In this document: piece by piece, positions 13,801-24,700 of the stretch
Numbering within the stretch: position 1 is the stretch's first letter
How the letters are laid out: each line of letters opens with the position of its first letter
Assembly (NCBI RefSeq): GCF_026914265.1
Contig: NC_069134.1
Coordinates: forward strand, 14,229,205 to 14,293,204
Length of the DNA stretch: 64,000 nucleotides
Direction: 5' to 3'
Source: Mya arenaria
Lineage: Eukaryota > Mollusca > Bivalvia > Myida > Myidae
The notes under the pieces: model-generated
The model's input: the letters and a program-made list of their open reading frames with translations, nothing else
Databases searched by the model: none
What the model was told of the DNA's origin: nothing
Position numbers and translations under genes: made by a program

Positions 13801-16800
13801 CCCTGTTTAAATAGGATGGCCATGGTGGTGGGTCTGGCAAAAGTTTTGGGGTTTGCCATATACATCTGTCTTACATGTATTAAATGTGTTATCTGTATCT
13901 TCATACACCTATGCAAAAATTGAGACAAAATATAACAGATTTGACTTCTTATCATTAGATGAAAGTAAAAAACGTAAACAATTTCACATATTTGATTTCG
14001 ATATAAGTGACTATGACTTCTGACAGTCAGTATTTGACTTTTTTTCAAAGACATGGCAAAATGATTGATATCATATGCTAAGCGCATGATTGTAAAAAAA
14101 GCTGTCCTAACTTGACCTTTGAAACTAAACTTCGATATTTTCCTTACAGCTGTTTGAGTTACGTTCTGTGTGCTGGGTGCGGGAAGCGTTTATCTCCCAG
14201 TTTGTACGTATGCTAAACAAGAGGGCCCAGTGTCTCATTGCTGCGGTCAAGGCTGAGGGGTAAGGGTGTTGCACATGAAATTGTTGAAATTTGGATAAGC
14301 CTGTATTTTTTGGCTTTTAAAACTGTAAAATGCCAGTTTTACAATCCAGCCTGGTAGCTTATGCAGTATTTTATTTGCCTATTATTGTAACAATGGAAAC
14401 TTTTCACTGAAAATTTAGTTTTAAATAAAACCATTGGACATTGATTTTATACATTAGTTTTCATGTTTTTAGTTTCAATTTTCAATTATATTGATCACTA
14501 ATGCTTCTGGACTAGATTTTCAATCCATAGTCACAAGTCACAAGTAAGTGAAAAAATGAAGACAACAATAAAAAACCTCCGTCTTCAAAAATAACTAAAA
14601 GGAATATAATATATATATATATATATATTCCTTTATAAATGTATAAGAATTGGATAAAATATATAATCATTTGGAAAAATTCATAACCTGGAAAGATAGC
14701 GGCAGGTTTGAGAATTAGATTTTAAAGTAAATCTTCAGCAATGAAATACTGTAAACTAGCAGCAATTGAAATTCACAAATATCACTAGAAGAGGATGTTG
14801 CAGGATAACCTGAATATGGATCTGCACACATTGCATTATGTCATTGCTATCTATCTATAGTATATACCAAGTTTCATTTAAATAATTTTAGAACATTTAG
14901 GATTATGGTTTTGTACACTGCACTTCTCTCATTGCCATCTATTTCTTTACCAAGTTTTATTTCAATCCCATCTGTAGCTTAGAAGTTTTTCTCTGGACAA
15001 GGGTGTGGCATATAGCTGGACAAAGCAGGGACTATATGATCTTCCTTCAGGGAGCATAAAAATGAAATAATAAAATTAACAAAAATATGCTTTGATGAAA
15101 ATACCAACACAAAGGATTTCTTAAAAATGATGATTGGTAGTAAAACAAATCAATTATTATATTTATGCCCCCCTTCGAAGAATAGGGGTATATTGCTTTG
15201 CACAGGCATGTCGGTATGTCGGTCGGTCCGTCGGTAGACCAAAGCTTGTCCGAGTGATAACTCAACAATTCCTGGACGTATGGTCATCAAACTTCACATG
15301 AAGGTTGGGCCTGACCAGTAGATGAACCCTATTGATTTTGGGGGTCATCGGGTCAAAGGTCAAGGTCACAGTGACCTTTAATGGTATTTTTTTTAAAGCT
15401 TGTCCGAGTGATAACTCAACAATGCCTGCACCCATGGCCCTCAAACTTGACATGGAGGTTGGGCCTGACCAGTAGATGACCCCTATTGTTTTTGGGGATC
15501 ATCAGGTTAAAGGTCAAGGTCACAGTGACCTTGAATGGTAAAAGGTTGTCCGAGTGATAACGTGACAATGCCTGCACCCATGGCCCTCAAACTTGACTTG
15601 GGGGTTGGGCCTGACGAGTAGCTGACCCCTATTGTTTTTTTGGGCTCAATGGGTCAAAGGTCAAGGTTACAGTGACCTTGAATGGTAAAAGGTTGTTCGA
15701 GTGATAACTCAACAATGCCTGCACCCATGGCCCTCAAACTTGACTTGGAGGTTGGGCCTGACCAGTCGATGACCCCTATTGTTTTGGGGGGTCATTGGGC
15801 CAAAGGTCAAGGTCACAGTGACCTTGAATGGTAAAAGGTTGTCCGATTGATAACTCAACAATGCCTGCACCCATGGCCCTCAAACTTGACTTGGAGAATT
15901 GGCCTGACCAGGAGATGACCCCTATGGTTTTGGGGGTCATCTGGCCAAAGGTCAAGGTCACAGTGACCTGGAATGGTAAAAGGTTGTCCGAGTGATAACT
16001 CGACAATGCCTGCACCCATGACCCTCAAACTTGACTTGGAGGTTGGGCCTGGCCAGAAGAAGGTCCCTATTGATTTAAGGGGTCATTGGGCCAAAGGTCA
16101 AGGTCACAGTGACCTGGAATGGTAAAAGGTTATCCGAGTGATAACTTGACAATGGCTGCACCCATGGCCCTCAAACTTGATTTGGAGGTTGAGCCTGGCC
16201 AGAAGATTGTCCCTATTAATTTTAGGGGTCATTGGGCCAAAGGTCAAGGTCACAGTGACCTTGAATGATAAAAGGTTGTCCAAGTGATAACTCAACAATG
16301 CCTGCACCCATGGCCCTCAAACTTGACATGGAGGTTGGGCCTGACCAGTAGATGACCCCTATTGATTTTAGGGGTCAAAGGTCAAGGTCACAGTGACCTT
16401 GAAAGCAAACTCGACAATTCTTGGACCTATGGTCATCAAACTTGACATGAAGGTTGGGCCTGCCCAGTAGATGACCCCTATCGACTTTGGGGGTCATCAG
16501 GCCAAGGTCAATGTCACAGTAACCTTTAACGCAAAAAGTTATCAAATCTTCCCCCACTGATATCTTAACAATGCCTGAACCTATGATCATTAAATTTGAC
16601 ATGGATGTTAAGCCTGACCAGTAGATCACCCTTATTGATTTTAGGATTCATAGAGCCAAAGGTCAAGGTCACAGTGAACTTGAATGGTAAAGGTTGTCCG
16701 AGTGATAACTCAACAATGCCTGAACCCATGGCCTTCAAACTTGACTTGGAGTTGCATCTGACTTGTAGATGACCCCTTATGATTTAAGGGGTCATCGGGT

Positions 16801-17370
16801 CAAAGGTCAAGGTCACAGTGACCTTGAACGAAAAAAACTTGTCTTGTGATAACTTGACAATGCCTGCACCCATGGCCCTCAAACTTGACATTTAGGTTTC
16901 AGGTGACCAGCTGATGACTCTGGATTTTGAGTTCATAGAGTCAAAGGTCATGACGGTCATATCACACTTTATCCTCACACTTTAATGGTCATAATCTTAA
17001 AACAGCAACAAAACAGCTGTCATTTCGGTCCATGCACATTTCATTCAATTGTCCATATAATCCTGACAACATGGCGCTCAGGGGGGGGCATAATGTTTGA
17101 CAAACATCTCTTGTTTTGTTGTGTTTTACCCAATTTTAATTACTTGATGCATAGTTCGCTCATAACTTTTCAACTTCCAGTGATGAGAGCCATGGTACAG
17201 TTAAACCACAGACGCTAAAGAAGATACGCCAGGATTTAAACCTGCACGCAGAGGGCGACTTCTGTATTGTCTTGGCAACCGCAGAAAAACTGAAACCTGG
17301 AATCTACTGTCTCCTGAAACCACACAGGAGAAACGAGAGAGAGTTCAATAAAGCAGTGGAGATTTTGTAG
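7844..17370 (+). CDS. C9orf72: C9orf72 homologue: DENN-type guanine nucleotide exchange C9orf72, nine coding exons, 476 aa
   Basis: Coding exons: 7844-8374, 8539-8644, 10598-10719, 11005-11121, 11408-11532, 12926-12997, 13263-13320, 14150-14259, 17181-17370. All junctions are GT-AG, phases agree, and the sum is 476 codons plus TAG; human C9orf72 has 481. Landmarks: FWDNILGPRTRHVWN (residues about 62-76), the hallmark of the N-terminal longin/uDENN part; CVASHLMTFGRSLVIGETAE near the exon 3 end; GLVK at the exon 4 end; YPTTIIDL in exon 5; LNLHAEGDFCIVLATAEKLK in exon 9, aligning with the human LDLTAEGDLNIIMALAEKIK. The ATG is preceded by an in-frame TGA (7838-7840), which fixes it unless a 5' intron intervenes. 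Known role: with SMCR8 and WDR41 it forms a lysosome/autophagy complex with GAP activity on ARF/RAB GTPases. The gene looks intact. Introns 2, 5 and 8 carry large tandem repeats. Confidence 0.93.
8641..8646 (+). promoter_or_regulatory. C9orf72: Tandem 5' splice sites of C9orf72 exon 2
   Basis: Two GT donors lie 4 nt apart, TCG|GTCAGT at 8641 and GTCA|GTATAT at 8645. Only the second keeps frame with the exon 3 acceptor (CTTTTAG|ACACGG, exon from 10598), giving Val-Asn-Thr-Ala-Phe across the junction. That string aligns with the human Ile-Ala-Asp-Thr-Val segment. Use of the first would shift frame. The choice is inferred from phase and alignment. Confidence 0.6.
8690..9698 (+). mobile_element. 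Pearl-like repeat with about five 170-bp core units, in C9orf72 intron 2
   Basis: Tandem units begin near GAGGTTAGATAACTCCAT at 8707, 8873, 9049, 9214 and, more diverged, 9388 (spacing 165-176 bp). They include GATTATGGCCC and TTAGGTTAAAGTTTTAGGGC motifs. The 3' end GTAGTCGAGCGCGCTGTC (from 9664) matches the element at 17913-18628. It contains a hairpin (GCTGTC, loop TTAC, GACGGC; 9676-9691, one T-G pair), then TGTTGTT. No clear 5' end is visible, so the copy is probably 5'-truncated. Confidence 0.7.
11690..12300 (+). repeat. 39-bp minisatellite in C9orf72 intron 5
   Basis: About 15 units with period 39 bp, core TATAATCTCACCTATTCCAC followed by AAAATCTTATTAGAAAAGT. The central units (about 12020-12230) are nearly identical, and the outer ones (11715-11830, 12240-12300) are diverged and partly shortened. 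That gradient fits growth from the centre. The array lies between exon 5 (ends 11532) and exon 6 (starts 12926). Confidence 0.9.
14596..14637. repeat. AT microsatellite inside a palindrome
   Basis: An (AT)n run is bracketed by TAAAAGGAATAT and its complement ATATTCCTTTA, so the whole segment is an inverted repeat that can form a hairpin. It lies in C9orf72 intron 8. Confidence 0.8.
15165..17115 (+). mobile_element. Pearl-like element with about eleven 146-bp core units, in C9orf72 intron 8
   Basis: The 5' end ATGCCCCCCTTCGAAG (15165-15180) is followed by a TCGGTCGGTCCGTCGG stretch. About eleven units of roughly 146 bp follow, each with CAACAATGCCTGCACCCATG, CTCAAACTTGAC, GGGCCTGACCAGTAGATGAC and AAAGGTCAAGGTCACAGTGA. 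The 3' end has GGGGGGCAT (17083-17091, complement of the 5' ATGCCCCCC), a perfect hairpin ATGTTT-GAC-AAACAT (17093-17107), then CTCTTGTT. I saw no protein-coding part. The layout resembles non-autonomous pearl/Helentron-associated elements reported from bivalves. The family name is from memory; the structure is read directly. Confidence 0.85.
15363..16824 (+). promoter_or_regulatory. Cluster of ERE-like palindromes in the 146-bp repeat
   Basis: The perfect palindrome AGGTCACAGTGACCT occurs at 15363, 15517, 15810, 15955, 16101, 16247, 16385 and 16810 (start positions). One-mismatch copies begin at 15664 and 16666. It equals the consensus estrogen response element (AGGTCA, 3-nt spacer, TGACCT). 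The preceding TCAAGGTCA also fits an ERR/SF-1 monomer site. Binding in this animal is unknown; only the motif identity is seen. Confidence 0.6.
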
Positions 17371-17905
17371 CCATAAAATTGTATTTGTTTCTTGTTTGCT
17401 CTGAATCATCATTTTATATTTATTCTGATTTATAATGCTTAATTCTTCAACAAATGATGATCACCCCTGGTGGGTTTTTACATTGACCTGCCCAAGTGCA
17501 AATAAGCACTGCTCACTTACTCTTATTACTCAGACTTCATGGCTGTTGAACTGCCTATGTGCTCATTATGAACTTCATAGTTTGGTTCTGAGTTGGAAGA
17601 TTATTTTTTTAAATTATTGAATTAATGTCAAGCTGAAGGAAGTAGTTACTGTATGCCATTTATGTTTTGCCTACATGGTTTCATTTTTATCTGTTCATTC
17701 TATTGATGTTGGTCACACGTATTGGTTAATTATTATGGAGAGCTGAGTATATGCACATAAAACTATAGGTGGTCATGTGCAGACAGTAACTTTCTTATGG
17801 ATGAGGGGATTTTGAAATAACATAGCACAGATGTTGAGCACATTAAGGCGACAAGTCAGGTGCAACACACAGGCCCTTAGCTCTGAAAGTGTTGCATTCA
17901 AGTTA
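17371..17905. other. Downstream flank of C9orf72
   Basis: No repeat family or gene recognised. It presumably holds the C9orf72 3' UTR. No clean AATAAA follows the stop codon within the first few hundred bases; ATAAAA occurs at about 17374. Confidence 0.5.
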
Positions 17906-17912
17906 TGATTTT

Positions 17913-18628
17913 TAGCTCGACTATTCGAAGAATATGGAGAGCTATACTACTCACCCAAGCGTCGGCGTCACACCTTGGTTAAGGTTTTGCGTGCAAGCAC
18001 ACATAGGTTAATATCTCAGCAACTACTTGAGGTATTGCATTGAGACTTTATACAGTGGTACTCAACCATCAAACCTACTTAATTAACCAAGTTAGATAAC
18101 TCTAGTTTGCATTTAATGCAAATAATTGCCCCTTATTATTCGACTGAATAACTCACCGAATACATCATGTATTGCATTGAATCTTTACACACGGCTCCCA
18201 ACCATTTAACCTTCTTCTTTAATCAAGTAAGATAATTCTATCTTTCATATTATATAATTTTTGCTCCTTTCTTATGCAACTTAGAAATTCTGGTTAGGGT
18301 CTTGCATGTTAGCACACATAGGATAATATCTCAGCAACTACTTGATGTATTGCATTGAGACTTTATACAGTGGTATTCAACCATCCAACGTAATTGAATA
18401 ACCAAGATAGATAACTGTATTTTGCAAATAATGGCCCTTTATTATTAGACTTAAAAATTCTGGTTGAAATTTTCCATGTAGCCACATTTATGTTAACATC
18501 TCAGCACATCATTTATTGCATTGAAATCTAATCTAACAGTGATCCAAGCATGTTTCGCCAAAACTTTTCAATCCTTACACTTAAAAGTTGCGGAATAGTC
18601 GAGCGCGCTGTCTCTGACAGCTCTTGTT
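17913..18628 (+). mobile_element. Pearl-like element, second family
   Basis: The 5' end TAGCTCGACTATTCGAAGAA has a terminal hairpin (TAGCTC at 17913 pairs with GAGCTA at 17939). The body has about three diverged units containing CACATAGGTTAATATCTCAG, ACTACTTGAGGTATTGCATT and GACTTTATACAGTGGTA. The subterminal GAATAGTCGAG (18593-18603) is the exact complement of the 5' CTCGACTATTC. It is followed by hairpin GCTGTC-TCT-GACAGC (18607-18621) and TCTTGTT. No coding sequence was seen. Confidence 0.82.
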
Positions 18629-19085
18629 TTTATTATGTTCCTACCACTTAGTTCATAACCCACCCACACATATTTATGGTAGCTCTTCCTGAAAATATGC
18701 ATGTTCCACTTATATGTCTTACTCTTTGGGGCATTCATAACTTACAGTGACAGCTCTTTATAAAACTTTCATATTTTTTTTGTTTCTTTGCATGTTATAA
18801 AATGGCTGTAGCCGTTGAACCCGCAATGCCTGCAAAGAATTTACACAATGTTAAAGCTTTAGAGATGTGTTTATATACCAGTATGTGATATAATGTAAGA
18901 AGTTGGACAGGTGATACTGTTGTTGTTTGCATTTTAATGCAAAACTAGGACTCATATCTGTGTAGTGCAAATTACAAACTTTTTTTCTTATTTTATGAAT
19001 TTGTATATGTTTGTGAATATGCACACAACTGATCTTAAACTAGTTAACTGTTGTGCTGTTTATGTTTTCATTTTGTCTACTTTTC

Positions 19086-19644
19086 ATGCCCCCGAAGGTG
19101 GGCATATTAAAATCGCACCGTCCGTCCGTCCGTCCGGCTCTGTAACTTTCCCTTGTATGGACAGATTTTAAAAAAACTTGACACATGTGTTCTTCATACC
19201 AAGACGACATGTCGCGTGCAAGACCAATGTCCCTACCTCAAAGGTCAAGGTCACACTTAGTGTTTATTCACAATGGAGTGCTGCATATAAGGACATAGAG
19301 TATAGGTTGTCGTGTCAGGGCTGTTACTTTCCCTTGTATGGACAGATTTTAAAATCACTTGCTACATGTGTTCCACATACCAAGACAACGTGTCGTGTGC
19401 AAGACCCATGTCCCTACCTCTAAGGTGAAAGATACACTGTGTTTATTCACAAGGGAATTCTGAATATAAGGACATAACAGTGTAGGTTGTCAAGTATGGG
19501 TGGTATTTTTTTATGTTCAGAGGCAATTTAAAATAACTTGCCATATGTATTTGACACGTAAAGGCAAGATCAACTTTTCATGTACTGACCTTGTTCGTAG
19601 GTCACATTCGGGGGCATTCGTCACATACTGTGACAGCTCTTGTT
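19086..19644 (+). mobile_element. Pearl-like element, third family
   Basis: The 5' end ATGCCCCCGAAGGTGGGCAT is itself a hairpin. It is followed by a CCGTCCGTCCGTCCGT run. Two to three core units of about 180 bp share TTTCCCTTGTATGGACAGAT and AAAGGTCAAGGTCACACT. The subterminal TTCGGGGGCAT (19607-19617) is the exact complement of the 5' ATGCCCCCGAA. Hairpin GTCACA-TAC-TGTGAC (19620-19634) and AGCTCTTGTT follow. No coding sequence was seen. Confidence 0.82.
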
Positions 19645-19649
19645 TAACT

Positions 19650-20240
19650 AGTAATGTACAGTTATTGTTATGGTATAAACTACAAAAGAGTCAATGTATG
19701 AAGGTATCTGATGTAATCTCGTCTGGGTAATACCGCTACATTTTGGGACTCTCCCATATAAGTTTGTATCACTTGAAAGGGAATCGCTTACTGATTAGTA
19801 AAATTAAGTCATTGCAGGTTGTATTGTTGTTCTTTTTTCCATCTGAATTGGGATGTGAAATGATTTATTTTGCAATCCTACCAGGCAACAAATCTTATTT
19901 GTAATATTCTTTCAGTATAGGTTAACACATTATTTCTCTTCTCATTACAAAGTTTCAGGTGATACCATAATATGGGGCTACCAGGCATTCAAAATTACCA
20001 TATTTTTCCATTATATACTTTTACGGCTTAGTTTGTCTTGTCTGTGATAAAATAAACTCTTATATTATAGATACTATATATCCTTTCAAACTCCTGTATG
20101 TACCTATATGTATAAAATGCATTTGCGTTTGTCAAAGTTGGATTAACGACTAGAATCAGATGACATGTTGTTGTAGCCTTTAGTAACAACAACTTACTGC
20201 TGTACCAACAATGTAATAGTAAATGGTAATATTGTTCTCA
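19650..20240. other. Intergenic spacer between the convergent genes
   Basis: AT-rich DNA in which I see no gene, RNA or repeat family. It separates the third pearl-like element from the first 18-bp minisatellite. Confidence 0.6.
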
Positions 20241-20261
20241 CATTGCAATTTTTAAAAAAAG

Positions 20262-21018
20262 ATGGTATGATGTTGTTTGGTGAGGAGATGTTGTATGGTG
20301 AGGAGATGTTGTATGGTGAGGAGATGTTGTGTGGAGAGATGTTGTATGGTGAGGAGATGTTGAATGGTGAGGAGATGTTGTATGGTGAGGAGATGTTGTA
20401 CGATGAGGAGATGTTGAACGGTGAGGAGATGTTGTATGGTGAGGAGATGTTGTGTGGTGAGGAGATGTTGTATGTTGAGGAGATGTTGTATGGTGAGGAG
20501 ATGTTGTATGGTGAGGAGATGTTGAGTGGTGAGGAGATGTTGAGTGGTGAGGAGATGTTGTGTGGTGAGGAGATGTTGTGTGGTGAGGAGATGTTGAATG
20601 GTGAGGAGATGTTGAATGGTGAGGAGATGTTGTATGGTGAGGATGTTGTATGGTGAGGACATGTTGTAAGGTGAGGAGATGTTGAATGGTGAGGAGATGT
20701 TGTATGGAGAGGAGATGTTGAATGGTGAGGAGATGATGTATGGTGAGGAGATGTTGAATGGTGAGGAGATGTTGAATGGTGAGGAGATGTTGTATGGTGA
20801 GGAGATGTTGAATGGTGAGGAGATGTTGTGTGAGGAGATGTTGTATGGTGAGGAGATGTTGAATGGTGAGGAGATGTTGTATGGTGAGGAGATGTTGTAT
20901 GGTGAGGAGATGTTGAATGGTGAGGAGATGTTGTATGGTGAGGAGATGTTGTATGGTGAGGAGATGTTGAATGGTGAGGAGATGTTGTGTGGTGAGGAGA
21001 TGTTGAATGGTGAGGAGA
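20262..21018 (+). repeat. 18-bp minisatellite, about 42 copies
   Basis: The unit is GGTGAGGAGATGTTGTAT, with TAT/AAT/TGT as the main variable triplet. A few units have a 3-nt deletion (near 20328 and 20825). The strand composition is strongly skewed: G and T rich on +, C and A rich on -. The unit length lets all frames stay open and would give hexapeptide repeats, but there is no gene context. The array lies between the 3' ends of C9orf72 and ETNK. Confidence 0.95.
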
Positions 21019-21267
21019 TACTCGGGCCACACTCATTGCCATCTTGAATCTGAGTTTCAGTCTCAGGCTCAGGTTTCTTGAATGTTTCAAAATATCTATA
21101 ATAAAACTAATGTTGATTAAAGTTGTTTGCCTGATTGATGAACGTATTATTTGTAACAGATACAGCACTTTTGACCATATTTACTGCTGTAATAGCATTT
21201 TTGCAGCAAAATTAATTTTTCGCTTTTCTGAGCCGAAGTTTCAAACTCCGACTCTGGACGTTAGTGA

Positions 21268-21521
21268 ATATGGCCCCAGGTCTTGTCACGGGCCCAGGTC
21301 TTGTCACGGGCCCAGGTCTTGTCACTGGCCCAGGTCTTGTCACAGGCCCAGGTCTTGTCACGGGCCAAGGTCTGGTCACTGGCCCAGGTCTTGTCACGGG
21401 CCCAGGTCTTGTCACGGGCCCAGGTCTTGTCACGGGCACAGGTCTTGTCATGGGCCCAGGTCTTGTCACGGGCCTAGGTCTTGTCACGGCCCAGGTCTTG
21501 TCACGGGCCCAGGTCTTGTCA
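21268..21521 (+). repeat. Second 18-bp minisatellite, about 14 copies
   Basis: The unit is GGGCCCAGGTCTTGTCAC, with small variants (TGGCCC, AGGCCC, GGCACA). It begins about 250 bp after the first 18-bp array but shares no sequence with it. It lies about 250 bp beyond the ETNK stop codon, so it could fall within the ETNK 3' UTR or read-through transcript. Confidence 0.93.
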
Positions 21522-21774
21522 ATCTCCCTGGATGGATGGAGGCTGTATATGTGGCCATGGGACCAATAACAAATTCTACTCCCAGATGTGCATGGAGAAC
21601 GGGGGCCATCTCGCTGAACACCTAAAGACTACCAGTTGCAGGACCTCGTTCAATTAAAATGTGAGGTTTAAGGGATGTAAACAATATGTCAGGAGTTCAA
21701 CATTTATCCAGCGAAAAATGTGTAGACTGTTAAGATCATTGTTTCAGAGAAAGAACTGATAGAAGCAGCCTTGG

Positions 21775-24700
21775 TCAATTATCCGGAACAGGCAGTGCTA
21801 ACAGCTCCTCCTTCCTTGATAAATAGTGCTCAAACCTCTTCTGTGCATATCTGAAGAAGGGAAACATTATATTTAGTATGTTGACAGGTCATCAGGTGAT
21901 AAATGTTGAACATGTTTTAAGCATCATTGTATAAAGAACCATGAATGCTACTTACTCTAAATACCCGAAGTCGATAAGCGATAGCTTTGTTTGAGCCAAA
22001 GCCCATAGCCCACAAAATAAATCTGAGGCCTGAAATAATAAAGAACCAAATTAAATGAACCATTATGTAATACTTTGTATTGTGCGTGCATTGAAATTAT
22101 GGGATTAAAATTGTATTCAGATAATCATGTTAGAAATACAAGCACCCTTGAGAACGATCTGCAACATTTACCAATGTAAACTTGTTAGTCAACACATAAC
22201 ATCTCTCAACGTCACTGTCGGCTACGGCATCTTGGGAACGGCCTTGACTTTTTGCCTTCTGTTCGAGGTAGTACCTCAGCCAGTCTAACTGATAAGCCTT
22301 GTCAGGAAATTGGCTATAGTCTAGAACCTCGACACCTGGAAGTGAGTTTACACGGTATCGGCAAAGGAATTTTGAAGTTTTATGATAGTTACATTTTATG
22401 TGTGTTCAGACTTCAATTAAATATCCTTATCGACCTAGATTTCATTTTTAAGGTTTAATTGACCTACTAACTCCCTTGACATACTGAGTCGTTTTAATGG
22501 GATACATAATTATGGAGTTACTTAGTCGTTGTAATGAGACACTCGGTCGTTATCATGAGTTATTCAGTGGGAAAAATGAGATACTGAGTCGTTATAACGA
22601 GTTATTTAGTGGTAAGAATGAGATAATCGGTCATTAATACGAGCTATCTAGTGGTAAGAATGAGCTACTCGGTCGTTAGAACGAGTTATTTAGCTTAAAG
22701 AATGACCTACTGAGTCGTTATAACAAGTTATTTGGTGGTGGTAAGAATGAGATACTCGGTCGATATAGCGAGTTATTTGTTGGTTAAAATGAAATACTGA
22801 GTCGTTATTAAGTGGTAAGAATCGGATATGGGTTGTTATAACGAGTTTTTCAGCGGTAAGAATTTGATACTGGGTCGTTAGAGCGAGTTCTTCAGCGGTA
22901 GGAATGCGAAACTGGGTCGTTAGAACGAGTTTTTCAGCGGAAAGAATTCGATACTGGGTCGTTAGAGCGAGTTCTTCAGCGGTAGGAATGCGATACTGGG
23001 TCGTTAGAACGAGTTCTTCAGCGGTAAGAATTCGATACTGGGTCGTTAGAGCGAGTTCGTCAGCGGTAAGAATTCGATACTGGGTCGTTAGAGCGAGTTC
23101 GTCAGCGGTAAGAATGCGATACTGGGTCGTTAGAGCGAGTTCGTCAGCGGTAAGAATGCGATACTGGGTCGTTAGAGCGAGTTCGTCAGCGGTAAGAATT
23201 CGATACTGGGTCGTTAGAGCGATGGGTCGTGAGAGCGAGTTCTTCAGCGGTAAGAACGCGATACTGGGTCGTGAGAGCGAGTTCTTCAGCGGTAAGAATG
23301 CGATACCGGGTCGTGACAGCGAGTTCTTCAGCGGTAAGAATGCGATACTGGGTCGTTAGAGCGAGTTCTTCAGCGGTAAGAATGCGATACCGGGTCGTTA
23401 GAGCGAGTTCTTCAGCGGTAAGAATGCGATACTGGGTCGTTAGAGCGAGTTCTTCAGCGGTAGGAATTCGATACTGGGTCGTAAGAGCGAGTTCTCAACG
23501 GTAAGAATTCGATACTGGGTCGTTACAATGAGTTATTTAGTGGTAAGAATAAGATACTGAGTATTTATACAATGTAATATGAATTAGGGATGCATTCGAT
23601 GTATTGTTGTTGAATAATTATAATAATAAATATTTTGCCTACAACTTTGTTGTTGTGTTTAAGATTCGTTTGTCTTGTTTTTACAACGATTGGCCAATAC
23701 TGCCAGAGGTGTGAATGTGATGACAATACACTAAACACGCCTCATGTGTCATTTAGGGACTTATCGTCGAGTCCTATAAAAAGTCCCCGTAATTTTACAA
23801 TAACTGGCTGTAAGACAAGTGACACAAAAAATCAATTATTTTCAGTAAATTGCCCCTTCCGATTAAGAATTTCTAGAATAAACTAGTTCCCAAGTTGGTT
23901 TGTTTTTTTCCATAGATTTTTTAGTTGAAGTCAATCCCAGAACGAGGCTGCTCGTCCTACGGTAAGACCCTCCATTGGCGCATAACGCCAATTCACCAGA
24001 ATTCCATCTAAGATCACGTTGTTTACAAATATGAAGGCAGATAATATAAATTAAGAGTTTTTGTTTTTTTTATTACTTTTTGTCTTTCTGAAATGAGGAA
24101 TTTCAGAGGCTCATTTAGTGAAATTCAGGGTCTGCCGCGCGTAGTGGTTACGACAAAGTAGAGCTAAATGTTCCGGCTATTACTTTAGCGAATGATGTAA
24201 TAGTTTACTACAACTTTTAAAAGACGTATTTTGGTATTCGAATATTCGTTCGAAAGAATTACCGAATATTCGAATATCGTTTGCATCCCTATATATGATA
24301 CAATGTCGTATTAACGGGATACTAGGTCGTGTAAAAGAAAACTATTTAATGCATCAATCGTTTTCACGTTTATTTAATAGATTATGTACTATCGGTGCCG
24401 ATCTTGGTGCCGATCTTCTTTAATATGCGTCATATTTCAATTTCAAATGAGGTATATATGCATTATATACAAGGAAGTCCTCTTACCGGCATACTCGTTA
24501 AAATGATTCCCGAGTTCGTAATGCTCGTGATTGTACATGGCAAATACGTAGTCGATGAATGCCAGTCTATCTGAAATAAGAATTAAGGTACTAACTCGTC
24601 CAAAACCATTTGAGTATGAATTATAGATGAATTGCCTTTTGAGCTGGGATTCTAAATGGTGTTTATGCTCAACTAATGTATAGTATCACCCACCTGTCTC

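Noticed and set aside
20194-21168. Open frames of up to 324 codons with SPHHTTSPHH and GEEMLY repeats
   Set aside because: Pure translation of the 18-bp minisatellite in several frames, without gene structure.
21212-21625. Frames with GPRSCH or GPVTRP repeats
   Set aside because: Translation of the second 18-bp minisatellite.
22904-23504. Frames with RYWVVRASSSAV repeats
   Set aside because: Translation of the 42-bp array inside ETNK intron 6.
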